Shown here piece after piece: positions 35,118 to 44,465 of a stretch of DNA of 64,000 bases. Location of the stretch: assembly GCA_963663635.2 (NCBI GenBank), contig CAXXMY010000007.1, forward strand, positions 29,353 to 93,352, given 5' to 3'. Made by a program: the position numbers and the translations under genes. Position 1 is the first letter of the stretch; the number at the start of each line of letters is the position of its first letter. Source of the stretch: Poriferisodalis sp963663635. GTDB lineage: Bacteria > Actinomycetota > Acidimicrobiia > Acidimicrobiales > Poriferisodalaceae. The notes beneath the pieces are model-generated. The model searched no databases and had not been told where the DNA came from. It was given only the letters and a program-made list of their open reading frames with translations.

Positions 35118-37699
35118 TTATGGGGCATCGGCCGGACACATCGGCAGTCCGAGGGCGCCCAGATCGTCGGCTGAAGTTTCGAGTGATTCCCAGGCAGCCG
35201 GCAAACAGCCAGTGAGGTCGTTGGCGCTGATGAAGATCTGCTGCAGGTTGATCAAGTTGCCGAGCTCGGCGGACACGTTGCCGGTCAGATGATTGTCGAT
35301 GAGATACAGGTGGGTGAGCTGAGTCAGGCTGCCGAGTTCGGGAGGAATCCCGCCCGAGAACTGATTGCTCCATAGGTACAACCGCTGCAGCTTCGCCAGG
35401 TTGGCCAGCTCGACGGGGATCTCGCCGGACAACTGATTGGCGTTCAGGTACAGGCGACGCAAGTTGGTCAGGTTGCCCAATTCTGCGGGGATCGAACCGG
35501 TGAGCTGATTGTTGTCGAGCCACAGCTCGGTGAGCGCCGTCAAAGTGCCCAGCTCAGGAGGAATTTCGCCGGTCAGCATGTTGTCGTCGAGGTCAAGGCG
35601 CTCGAGCTTCACCAGGCTGCCAAGTTCGGGCGGAATCTCGCCGGTCAGCTCATTGCTCCAGAGATTCAGCCTTCGCAGGTTCGCCAAGCTCGCCAGTTCG
35701 ACCGGTATCTCGCCTGACAGCGCATTGCGACGGATCATCAGCACCTGCAGGCGTTCGAGATTGCCGAGCTCTGCGGGAATCTCGCCGCTCAGCGAGTTGT
35801 AGCTGAGGTACAGCGCCACCAGGCTGCGCAGATTGCCCAGCTCCGCTGGTATCTCGCCTTCGAAATGGTTGACCCGCACATCGAGCAACCGCAAGCCAGC
35901 CAGTTCGCCGAGCCAGGGCGGAAGCGGGCCGGACAGCTCGTTGCTGCCGAGCCACAGGTGCGTCAAACCCGCAAGCCGGCTCAGCGACTCCGGCAGCTCG
36001 CCCGACAGGGCGTTATGGCGTAGGTCAAGGCGCTCCAACCCAGCCAGTCGACCGAGCGCTGGCGGAATCTCACCCGACAGGCGGTTGCCTGCCAGCTTCA
36101 CGTGGCGCAAGGCGGCCAAGTTGCCCAGTGACGCGGGAATCTCGCCCGTGAGGTTGTTGTTGTGCAGTTCGAGCACCGTCAGCTTGGCGAGCTTGCCGAA
36201 GCTGTGCGGAATCGCCCCCGACAGCTCGTTGTTGTCAAGGCGCAGACGCTCCAAGGCGGTGAGGCTGCCGATGCTGGACGGCACATCGCCATGCAGCCGG
36301 TTGCCGCCGAGGTCCAGATCTCGAAGGCTCGCTGCGCTGGCGATCTGACGAGGGATCTGACCCGTCAGGGTGTTTTGGCGTAGATCCAGTTGCTGGAGCT
36401 TGGTGAGGCGCCCGAGCGCCGCTGGAACCGTGCCCGACATCTCATTTGCGCTCAGATCGAGCTGTTCCAAGTTCCGAAGCGAGCCGACGTCGTCGGGAAT
36501 CCGGCCCGACAGCTCGTTCGCACTGATGTCAAGCACCCGGAGTTCGGTGAGAGATCCCAGGTCTGGCGGAATCCGGCCCGTCAGTTCGTTGTTGCCAAGG
36601 ATGAAGTGCGTCAATCGGCCCAGGCCACCGAGTTGTGACGGGATGCTGCCGCTGAAGTAATTCCCGTCGAGTGCCAGCCGCTCAAGCGTTGAGAGGTTGC
36701 CCAGTTCAGGCGGGATCGGCCCCGACAGCTCGTTCGCAGTCAGAAGCAGTTGCTCGACCTGGGCGAGGCTGCCGAACTGCGCCCGAAGCGAACCCGACAG
36801 GTCGTTGTGCGAGAGATTCAGCCTCACGAGGCTGTCCAAGCCGCCGAGCTCTGCGGGAATCTCGCCGTTGAGGCGATTAGCGCTCAGGTCGATCCACCTC
36901 AGGCCGCGCAGGCTGCCGATCTCTTGGGGAATTGCACCCTCCAACTGGTTACGGCTCAGGTCGATCCACTGAAGGTGCTCCAGCGCACCGAGCTCAGCCG
37001 GTATCTCACCCGAGAACCGGTTGCCGCTGCCCTGAAAATGCGTGAGCGATGCGAGACCGCCGATGGCAGCGGGAATCGGCTGCGAGAAGCTGTTCGTGCG
37101 CACATCGAGCACTCGCAGGCCGGCGAGCTTGCCGAGCTCGGGGGTCAGCGCGCCCCACAGCCCGTTGTTGCGCACGTTGAGAACCTCAAGCTGCGCGAGG
37201 TCACCGATCTCCGGGGAAGCGGCCGCTCCAACCGATTGCTGTTCAGATCAAGGACACGCAGCCCGCTCAGCACGCCCAGTTCACCGGGAATCTCGCCAAC
37301 AATCTCGTTGTAACTGAGATCGAGCACTTCGAGCCGGTCGATTGCCCCGAGGCCAGCCGGAAGCTCTCCAGACAGCCCGTTGTCGGGTAAACGAAGCGCA
37401 ATCACCCTTCCATCGCGGTCGGTGGTCACGCCATGCCAGTGCTCCAGTGGCGCCTCGCTGCCCCACGATGCTGCGTTGCGCCAGTGTGCTCCGTCGGTCG
37501 CGTCGTAGAGCTCCAGCAGGGCCTGACGGTCAGGCGGTTGCGACGGCGCCTCCTGCGCGCCAACGACTCCTGTGGCTGCTGCGAGCCACACGATCGCCGC
37601 CGCGAGCACAGCGCCGATTCGCAACCGCATCGGCGTCGGCGTCGCACTCGACCGCCGGCCGTTTGCTCGACGCTTCAACCCGTGTCGCATGTGGCGCAT
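35118..37699 (-). pseudogene. Secreted leucine-rich-repeat protein of about 31 repeats, one frameshift
   Basis: From ATG 37699 there is a signal peptide (LRIGAVLAAAIVWLAAATG), a cap (ALLELYDATDGAHWRNAASW) and three LRRs. The frame then shifts, and 28 further LRRs of exactly 24 residues run to 35118, ending with a Cys cap (TGCLPAAWESLE ... LGLPMC). The consensus is plant-type (NxLSGEIPxELGxLxxLxxLxL). The break is in the GGGG run at 37213-37216: one more base would restore NRL..PLPPEIGDL. Without the shift the protein is about 860 residues. LRR proteins of this type are usually exported adhesion or protein-binding molecules. It may be a sequence error, a contingency shift or a pseudogene. Confidence 0.8.
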
Positions 37700-37853
37700 C
37701 GACGGGACCGTACACGAGCATCCACGCAGCCCTTGGGGACCATGGCAACGCCAGCACGGAGCGACTGCGACCCCGCAGCATGCCGATCAGTTGTGCCGGT
37801 CCGCAATCACTGAGGAGGCGGGCTGTGTCGCTTCGCGTGCTCCCGAAGATCCG

Positions 37854-38564
37854 CTAGTTCGCCGACGCCGGCTCGAGGACGAAGTCGTAGTTGCAGCGAT
37901 CGCCGCTCATGTCGACGATCAGCGAGTCGCGCACGCCGAACACGGCATCGCTGTCGAGATAGCCGCTGGCTGCGTCGAACAGGTGGGTGATCACGGTCTT
38001 GTGGCCCGATGCTGCAACCACGAAATGCATGTGCCCGGGACGCCAGTTGTGCCGTCCGTTTTCGAACAGCAAGTCTCCCGCCGTGCCGTCGCCCGGAATC
38101 TGATACAGAACCGGGCGGATGCCCTTGATCTCGTAGACGCCATCACTTCGGGTCGTGAAGATGCCCCGCATGTTCATCGGCGTCTGTTCACCGTCCTGCA
38201 CGTCGTAAAACCCGTTGGACGCGGTCTCCCACACATCGAGCGTCGCCCCGTCCACATGAAACGGTCCGAACACCGTCGGCTCGGTAGAGCCCTCGGCGGC
38301 CACATGATTGATCATCTCGACGAGCATCGAGACGCCGATCGTGTCCGATAGCAGGATGAATTCCTGCCGCTGGTCGTCGCACATCTGACCGGTGCGGGTC
38401 AGCGCCTCGATGCCGGCGAACCACTCCTCCCGCGTCAAGTCCACCTCCGCGACGAACTCGTGCAGGTGCCGAATCAGCGACTTGGTGATCTCCGCAAGCC
38501 GCGGATTGGGCAGGTCGTTCAGTCGGCGGCCACTGGCGGCGTCGTCTCGCTCATCCTGTCCCAT
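37854..38564 (-). CDS. Intradiol ring-cleavage dioxygenase with internal deletion
   Basis: A 236-residue catechol/hydroxyquinol 1,2-dioxygenase-type protein. The N-terminal helical domain (LIRHLHEFVAEVDLTREEW) and the Fe(III) ligands are visible: Tyr in NGFYDVQ, Tyr in RPVLYQIPGDG, and HxH in WRPGHMHFVV. The family is normally about 280-310 residues. Here FGPFHVDGA runs directly into TLDVWETASNG, so about 40 residues (the first strands of the catalytic sandwich) are missing in frame. The ATG at 38564 overlaps the upstream VOC gene by 46 bases; a later start is possible. The protein should cleave catechol-type rings to muconates if the deletion is tolerated. Confidence 0.78.
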   Translation of the reverse strand: MGQDERDDAASGRRLNDLPNPRLAEITKSLIRHLHEFVAEVDLTREEWFAGIEALTRTGQMCDDQRQEFILLSDTIGVSMLVEMINHVAAEGSTEPTVFGPFHVDGATLDVWETASNGFYDVQDGEQTPMNMRGIFTTRSDGVYEIKGIRPVLYQIPGDGTAGDLLFENGRHNWRPGHMHFVVAASGHKTVITHLFDAASGYLDSDAVFGVRDSLIVDMSGDRCNYDFVLEPASAN

Positions 38565-39202
38565 ACGAGCTGATCCGGCAGGCTCATCACCATGTCGTAG
38601 TGCTCTTCGGGCATCAGCCGCGGTCTGCCCGTTGTAGATGGGGGTTGCGGGACCGTTTCGGCCGGCCGGATGAATTCAGCTGGATACTTGAGCCGCTCGA
38701 GTTCAGCCTCGGAGATCTCGCACAGCCCGAGGACTTCCGGGTCCACCCATTGCTCAACCGGAATCGCCGACCCGCAGGCCACTTCGAGTGCGAGCCCCTC
38801 GGGGCCGGCAAAGTAGATGGACTGGATGAACCCGTGGTCGATCGGGCCGAACGCCTGCACGCCACGGTCGCGGATGCGGTCCCGCAGCGCCATCAGATCC
38901 TCGAACGTGTCGACGTTGAATGCGACGTGCTGCATGGTGCCGACAGTGACAGGCTCGCCGGGGCCGCCCGCATGGGTGACACCCAGCTCGATGTCCTTGG
39001 CGTTGTCGGGATGCTGGACGAATGCCACATAGCTGTCGGGGGCGAGCTCAATGAAGCCGTGATAGGTGCCTTCCACGCCGTGCATCCAGTACAGGGCCTT
39101 CAGCGGCAGCCCCAGCACGTCGCACCAAAACTCGAGCTGACCCTTCATGTCGCGGGTGGACAAGGCAAGGTGGTTCACCCCGTTGGGATGCAATGCAGTC
39201 AT
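38519..39202 (-). CDS. VOC-family dioxygenase/glyoxalase-like protein
   Basis: A 227-residue protein with a vicinal-oxygen-chelate fold. The first module is VNHLALSTRDMKGQLEFWCDVLGLP (His ligand); the second has MQHVAFNVDTFEDLMALRDRI (His) and SIYFAGPEGLALEVAC (Glu). The His-His-Glu set suggests an extradiol-type or related metal site. A C-terminal tail (YPAEFIRPAETVPQPP) extends past the fold. ATG 39202 gives a standard VOC start. The ring-cleavage dioxygenase gene begins within its 3' end, so the two are probably co-transcribed for aromatic catabolism. Confidence 0.78.
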   Translation of the reverse strand: MTALHPNGVNHLALSTRDMKGQLEFWCDVLGLPLKALYWMHGVEGTYHGFIELAPDSYVAFVQHPDNAKDIELGVTHAGGPGEPVTVGTMQHVAFNVDTFEDLMALRDRIRDRGVQAFGPIDHGFIQSIYFAGPEGLALEVACGSAIPVEQWVDPEVLGLCEISEAELERLKYPAEFIRPAETVPQPPSTTGRPRLMPEEHYDMVMSLPDQLVWDRMSETTPPVAAD

Positions 39203-39390
39203 TCGAGCCGCCCCTTCTGCTGTGCGTTCGGCGGCCCCGCCGATGAACGACGCGGCCTGCGCCTGCACTGTTGACTCTATGCCCCACTGAAGATGTTGTG
39301 CCTACCGTGTACGCCCAGCTACATCACCACCGCCGCATGGTTTCCGGGCAGCGCCGCCGCTAGTGCCCGCCACTGGCGGTGTACCGAACA

Positions 39391-39446
39391 GGCACATCAA
39401 CTGCCCATAAACGGGCACATGACCTACCCATAAACTGGCATTTGCC
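39391..39446 (+). promoter_or_regulatory. Tandem 23-bp dyad array at the start of ATPase gene B
   Basis: Two 23-bp units (39391-39413 and 39414-39436) begin GGCACATCAACTGCC and GGCACATGACCTACC and share CCCATAAAC. A third element, GGCATTTGCC, ends one base before the ATG at 39447. The consensus GGCAYATCAACTGCC is shared with the array before ATPase A. Probable operator array. Confidence 0.6.
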
Positions 39447-40558
39447 ATGACGCTCGGGTCCGTGACATGGCAGGAGCACGACACAGCGAACGATCTCGCC
39501 GACGACAGCGCTCCCGAGCTGGCACCCCGCGGCTACTTGGACCGAGTGGCCGATGCCGAGATGGCCGCCGCACTTGACGCCTCGCCCGCCGTGCTCATCG
39601 AAGGGCCTCGGGCCTGCGGCAAGACATGGACGGCCCGGCGCTTCGCAGCCAGCGAAGTGCTCCTCGATGCCGCCGCAGCCTCGCGCCTGGCCGCCGATGT
39701 GGATCCCGCACTCCTGCTGAACGGACCTGCGCCGCGCCTGCTTGACGAATGGCAGATCGCACCCGACATCTGGAACCCCATGCGCCGTGCTTGCGACGAT
39801 CGCGGCAGGCCAGGGCAATTCATCCTGACCGGATCGGCCGACCCGCCCGACGACATCACCCGGCACTCTGGTGCAGGCCGCGTGCTGCGGGTGCGGATGC
39901 GGCCCATGAGCCTGTTTGAGTCCGATGAGTCGAGCGGCAGCGTTTCACTCGCCGGTCTGTTCGCCTCCCAACCCACCAGAGCGATTGACCCTGGCCTGCG
40001 AACTGACGACGTGATACGTGCGGCCTGTCGCGGAGGTTGGCCCAGCCTCGTGCGCAACCGAGCGAACGAGGCAACGGCACTGCGCATCGTGCGCGGCTAC
40101 ATCGAGGAGATCAGCCGGACCGACATCGCCCAAGTCGACGGCATCAGCCGCGACCCCATGAACGTCAGGCGACTGCTCAGCTCACTGGGCCGCAACGTCG
40201 CGTCGGAAGCCAGCTACGCCACCCTCGCAGCCGACACCGCGGGAGACACCGCAGGCCAGAGTCCGGTGAACCGACGCACAGTAGCCACCTACATGGACTC
40301 CCTTGCTCGATTGTTCGTGATCGAGGACCTGCCTGCGTGGAAGCCCGCTATCACTTCCCGAGCGCAGTTGCGAAATACGCCGAAGCGCCACCTGGCCGAT
40401 CCCTCACTCGCCGTCGCTGCACTTGCATCCAATAGTCATGCCGTGATGGCCGACTTGTCATTCGCAGGCTTGCTCTTTGAAGCCCTCGCCGTCCGTGACC
40501 TGCGCGTCTACACCCAAGCGGCGCAGCCGTGGTCCCCATCACCACCCTCGGCCCGTAA
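39447..40558 (+). pseudogene. AAA_14/DUF4143 ATPase paralogue B with C-terminal deletion
   Basis: Read from ATG 39447 the protein parallels paralogue A: PAVLIEGPRACGKTWTARRFA, LLDEWQIAPDIWNPMRRAC, FILTGSADPPDDITRHSGAG and so on, to LLFEALAVRDLRVYTQAAQ near 40525. There about 80 codons of the DUF4143 nuclease-like end are missing, and the frame changes. In the new frame VVPITTLGP then TAA (40556-40558) matches the last nine residues of A (VVPLTSLGP). So an out-of-frame deletion removed the segment corresponding to HLETDAIIEH ... AEIKLG. The unaltered frame runs on to 40895 as unrelated sequence. ATPase motifs survive, but the C-terminal domain is lost. Confidence 0.75.
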
Positions 40559-40632
40559 CCGATACCCGGCCCGTCACCGCCAACGGCTACCGCTGAGATC
40601 TCAGCGCAGCCAAGCCGGATCGTCCAGCGCTG

Positions 40633-41643
40633 TCAGGAAGTCGCCAGTGGAGCAATCACGTGCTCGGCAAACAGGTCGAACGAGCGCGTCACCTCGTAAG
40701 CCGTCAGATCTCCCCACGCGAACACGCCGACGAAGTAGTCCGTGCCAGCCTCGGCGGCGAACTGTTCGCAGTGCTCGCGGATGGTCTGCGGCGAGCCGAC
40801 GACGACGGCCTCGAAGTGTTTGGCCTTGTCGTAGTCGCCGCCGAGCGTGGGGTCGTTGGGCGGAATCAGCTCGTAGCGCCGAAAGAGTCGTGTGAGGTGC
40901 TCGCTGAATGCACCCCATGTGCGACGCCCGATCTCGTCCGCCTCGGCATCGGTGGGAGCCACGACCAGTCGGCGAAGCCCTCCGATCATCGGCGGGTGGT
41001 GCCTGCCGATGCCGTCGTCGCGCAGAAGCTCGCGGTAGCGACTCGCGATCGCGGCCACGGCGGCGAGCGGTCCGGCGGCCATGGTCCGAACGCCCATCTC
41101 GGCAGCCGTGTCGAGCTGGCCGGGCCGCCATAACGGTGGGTAGGGCTTCTGGTAGGGCTCGAATTCTATTGGCACATCGGCGAAGCTGAAGAACTCCCCC
41201 TCGAAGCTGAAGTTCCCGGTTGTCTGCATGGCAGCCAGGATCAGCTCCAGCGACTCGTCGGTCTTTGCGATGGCGTCGTCGGGGTCGAGGCCCCACAGCA
41301 GATGTTCAGGCACGCTGATGCCCTTGCCGAACCCGATCTCGAGTCGGCCTTGCGAGAGCTGGTCGAGCATGCACAGCTCTTCGGCCAGTCGGATCGGGTG
41401 ATAGAAGGGCAGCAGGTGCACCAGCGAGCAGATGCGGATGCGGCTAGTGCGCTCGATCGCGGCCGCCAAGAAGACATTGATGCTGGGCGCGGCATCGAGC
41501 GGGATCAGGTGGTGTTCGGACTTGTGCCACGCCCACACCCCGGCCTCCTCAGCCCGGGCCAGCAGGTCGAGCCGGTGCCGGTAGAGCTCGTGCCATGGCA
41601 CGTCGCCGGGTTGCTCCAACTGGTCGAAGATGCCGAATCGCAT
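40633..41643 (-). CDS. LLM-class flavin-dependent monooxygenase-like protein
   Basis: A 336-residue luciferase-like barrel from ATG 41643. Blocks are VWAWHKSEHHLIPLDAAPS, LLPFYHPIRLAEELCMLDQLSQGRLEIGFGKG and GTDYFVGVFAWGDLT. The HHLIPLDAAPS and HPIRLAEE pattern is closer to the FMN luciferase-like (alkanal monooxygenase) subgroup than the Mer-like genes elsewhere in the window. Frame extends upstream to 42081, but that part is antisense to the FAD oxidoreductase. It may share an operon with the FAD oxidoreductase just upstream. Confidence 0.83.
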   Translation of the reverse strand: MRFGIFDQLEQPGDVPWHELYRHRLDLLARAEEAGVWAWHKSEHHLIPLDAAPSINVFLAAAIERTSRIRICSLVHLLPFYHPIRLAEELCMLDQLSQGRLEIGFGKGISVPEHLLWGLDPDDAIAKTDESLELILAAMQTTGNFSFEGEFFSFADVPIEFEPYQKPYPPLWRPGQLDTAAEMGVRTMAAGPLAAVAAIASRYRELLRDDGIGRHHPPMIGGLRRLVVAPTDAEADEIGRRTWGAFSEHLTRLFRRYELIPPNDPTLGGDYDKAKHFEAVVVGSPQTIREHCEQFAAEAGTDYFVGVFAWGDLTAYEVTRSFDLFAEHVIAPLATS

Positions 41644-41699
41644 GAGTGGCGAGAGTACTTGTGCGTCGCTCCATCGTCCGAAGTGCCGCGACGCAGGGA

Positions 41700-42931
41700 C
41701 TAGATGATGGCGCTCTCGACGAATGGACGGTTCTCGACAATGCGCTGATACCCGAGCGGCGTGAGGTCCAGCGTGCGGTATTCGCCGTAGGCGATCCACT
41801 CCGAGACGGCCCGGCCGATAGCGGGCGACTGCTGCATGCCGTGCCCAGAGAACCCGTTGGCGAAGATGAAGTTGTCGATCTCGTGGTGAGGTCCGACCAC
41901 GACATTGTGATCGAGCGTGTTGTAGGCGTAGTGACCTGCCCACTGGCTGGTGACCTTGAGACGTTCGAAGGCGGGGACGCGGTGCACCAGCACCGGCCAC
42001 ACCTTGTCCTCGAAGATGTCGCGGTCCATGGAGAAGTCGTCGTAGTCGACGGCGGGATCGACATCGGGTGTGCAGCCGCACATATAGGCGTCGCCGTCGC
42101 TTCGCATGTGCACACCGGTGGGATCGATGGTGAGCGGCAGGGAGCGATCGAGCGGTTCGGCAGCCTCGAAGATGAACGTGTAGCGCTTACGCGGCTCGAC
42201 CGGCAGGGTTGCGCTCGCCATTGCAGCCACGTCCACCGCGCGCGGACCTGCTGCGTTGACGAGCGTCCCGCACCTGATGGTCTCGCCTGAGGTCAGCACG
42301 ACCGTGTTGACCCGACCTGACTGCACGACCAGGTCCGCGACCTCGCCGGTCACGTACTCGACGCCGTTCTGGCGAGCCTTGCGGCGCCACCAGTCGAACA
42401 TCGTGCCCGAGTCGAAATAGCCCTCGTCGACGAGGTTGTGGCTGCCGCAGACAATGTCGTCGACGTTGTAGAAGGGATAGTCGGCCTTGATCTCAGCAGG
42501 ACTCATAATCCGGGTGCCGGCGCCGAGTTCTGCCTGGATGGTCTGGTTGCGCCGCAGCGTGGCGGCGAAGTTCGCGTCGCCTGCGAGGTACATTTCGCGT
42601 CGCCTGCGAGGTACATGTAGCCGAAGTGGTGCACGAACAGGTCAGGGACTTCGGGGTCGCCGCCGAGACGTTTCCGGAAGTTACGCACGAAGTCGGCACC
42701 GAAGCGGGAGATCTGCACGTTCAGCGGGTTCGAGAATTGCTGGCGCATGCAACTGTTGGTCAGCGATGTCGAGGCCTGCGCATAGCTCGGGTCGCGTTCG
42801 GCGACCAGCACGGTGCCACCGAAATCGTCGTTGGCCGACAGTGCCCAGGCAATGGACGAGCCGATGACCGCGCCGCCCACGATCACAACGTCGTAGGTGT
42901 CACGCAGGGGCTCTTCGCGGGCAGTGGGCAT
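41700..42931 (-). pseudogene. DAO-family FAD-dependent oxidoreductase broken by a 23-bp tandem duplication
   Basis: The N-terminal part (from ATG 42931) has the dinucleotide-binding motif YDVVIVGGAVIGSSIAWAL and SLTNSCMRQQF. It stays in frame to FGYMYLAGDA, where a 23-bp duplication (42571-42616) shifts the frame. The remainder continues from the second frame: FAATLRRNQTIQAELG, CGTLVNAAGPRAVDVAAMA and the C-terminal FAD block ANGFSGHGMQQSPAIGRAVSEW. Deleting one copy gives an uninterrupted sarcosine-oxidase/glycine-oxidase-like protein of about 402 residues that would oxidise a secondary amine or amino acid. The mutation looks very recent. Confidence 0.8.
42571..42616. repeat. Perfect 23-bp tandem duplication
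   Basis: Two identical adjacent 23-bp copies (42571-42593, 42594-42616) within the FAD oxidoreductase gene. Because 23 is not a multiple of three, the frame is broken. Confidence 0.9.
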
Positions 42932-43054
42932 TCGTTACGGTCCTGACGTGAGTGGAGACGATTCCGGACGGTCAGATGATGGCAGCACACCGCATAGCTG
43001 TGAGAGGTACCAGCGCATCTCGAGCACATCGGGGACGATTGGGGGGTCAGGACT

Positions 43055-43825
43055 ATGAGACTGCAAGGCAAGGTGGCGCTGATCACTGGTGCGGGCAGTG
43101 GCATCGGCCGAGCTACAGCGCTGCGCTTCGCCACTGAGGGAGCGCGCATAGTTGCAGTCGACATTGCCCCCTCGAATGAGGAGACCGTGGCCGAGGTGAA
43201 TGCCGCCGGCGGTGAGGCCATCGCGGTGCGTGCCGATGTCGCCGTCGAGTCGGACGTGGCCGCAGCGTTCGGCCGGGCAGAGGCGGAATTCGGCCGGCTG
43301 GACGTTGCTTTCAACAACGCCGGGATCATGCTGGACGCCGACAGTGACGCCATCTCGACCGGCGACGAGACCATCGACCGAACCTTCGACGTCAACGTGA
43401 AGGGTGTGCTGTACGGCTGCAAGCACGCCATCGAAGCGATGCGCCGCTCGGGTGGCGGATCGATCATCAACACCGCCTCGTTCGTGGCATCGGTCGGCGC
43501 GGCGACGCCGCAGATTGCCTACACCGCCTCCAAGGGCGCCGTGTTGTCGTTGACCCGGGAACTCGCTGTGGTGCACGCCCGCGAGAACATCCGGGTGAAT
43601 GCGCTCTCGCCCGGCCCGCTGCGCACCGAGATGCTCATGTCGTTCCTCGACACCCACGAGAAACGGCAGCGGCGCCTGGTCCATGTGCCCATGGGCAGGT
43701 TCGGCGAAGCCGACGAGATGGCTTCCGCGGCCCTGTTCCTGGCATCCGATGATTCCTCATACATGACCGGCGCCAACCTGCAAGTCGACGGCGGCCTGAC
43801 CGCCGCCTACGTCACTCCCGAGTAG
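43055..43825 (+). CDS. Short-chain dehydrogenase/reductase
   Basis: A 256-residue classical SDR. Cofactor motif TGAGSGIGRATAL, then DVAFNNAGI, catalytic Ser in NTASFVASVG, and YTASKGAV (Tyr and Lys). Asp at VAVDIAPS after the second strand points to NAD preference. C-terminal MTGANLQVDGGLTAAYV is typical. The substrate is unknown. It runs divergently from the FAD oxidoreductase. Confidence 0.9.
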   Translation: MRLQGKVALITGAGSGIGRATALRFATEGARIVAVDIAPSNEETVAEVNAAGGEAIAVRADVAVESDVAAAFGRAEAEFGRLDVAFNNAGIMLDADSDAISTGDETIDRTFDVNVKGVLYGCKHAIEAMRRSGGGSIINTASFVASVGAATPQIAYTASKGAVLSLTRELAVVHARENIRVNALSPGPLRTEMLMSFLDTHEKRQRRLVHVPMGRFGEADEMASAALFLASDDSSYMTGANLQVDGGLTAAYVTPE

Positions 43826-43991
43826 CGCGACTCGAGGCTGAGGCGCCAACGTTGATGCGTTGCGAAATCGTGGGCGCTACCCCCTCAAGCTGTAGTTATT
43901 GTTCCCCTCTTCGGGTCGTATGCGAAACGACTGCAGCAATTCGCTCGCGAGGTGAACCAAGACGGATGCAGCTACACCGCGTGAATGGAGC

Positions 43992-44465
43992 ATGACCATG
44001 CCCGACAGCGGTGCCTCCTCGATCCCCGGACTCGTCCTGTCCGAAGCGCGTGAACTGCGCAGCAAGCAAGATGCGCGCCTGCGGGCGCTGCAGGCGCTTT
44101 CACGCAGCATGCTGGCCGGATTCCTCTCTGCAGCGCTCATCGCTCTCGCCGCCCGGCCCGCCGACAACCCGGTCGACAGCGCGTTTGGCTTCTGGATCGC
44201 CTATACCGCAGCGGTCCTCGTGGGCATATCGCTGCTCGTCGAGTTCTTGGTCAGCCGCTGGAAAGAAGGTCCTGATATTCACGCTCTGTTCGAGTCGTTT
44301 GGCGAGACCTCGGATGCTGGGGGTTTCGAGATGTTCTTGGCGCTCATGCATGATGACGACCGCATACGCAACGAAGCGCTCCTGGTCAGAGCCAAGCGCT
44401 TCATTGCTCTGCAGGTCTGTGGCACCTTCGGCGGCGGCGCGATGCTCTTGGCCCTAGATGGTTAG
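43992..44465 (+). CDS. Hypothetical membrane protein, 3' end altered by IS982
   Basis: A 157-residue protein with two or three hydrophobic segments (SMLAGFLSAALIALAARPA, FGFWIAYTAAVLVGISLLVEFLV, ALQVCGTFGGGAMLLAL) and a soluble loop between. The last residues LDG and stop come from the IS982 left end. Removing IS982 and the adjacent IS1380 with one copy of each target duplication restores a reading of about ten further residues. The original stop then overlaps the start of the acyltransferase gene. So it was probably the first gene of an operon with that acyltransferase. No family recognised. Confidence 0.6.
   Translation: MTMPDSGASSIPGLVLSEARELRSKQDARLRALQALSRSMLAGFLSAALIALAARPADNPVDSAFGFWIAYTAAVLVGISLLVEFLVSRWKEGPDIHALFESFGETSDAGGFEMFLALMHDDDRIRNEALLVRAKRFIALQVCGTFGGGAMLLALDG

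Noticed and set aside
35118..37699. Regular 72-bp periodicity resembling a repeat array or CRISPR
   Set aside because: The period equals one 24-residue leucine-rich repeat; units are coding, degenerate and lack spacers.
39391..39446. Tandem 23-bp units as a mini-CRISPR
   Set aside because: Only two full units directly adjoining with no spacers and no cas genes; the dyad symmetry and start-codon overlap fit operators.
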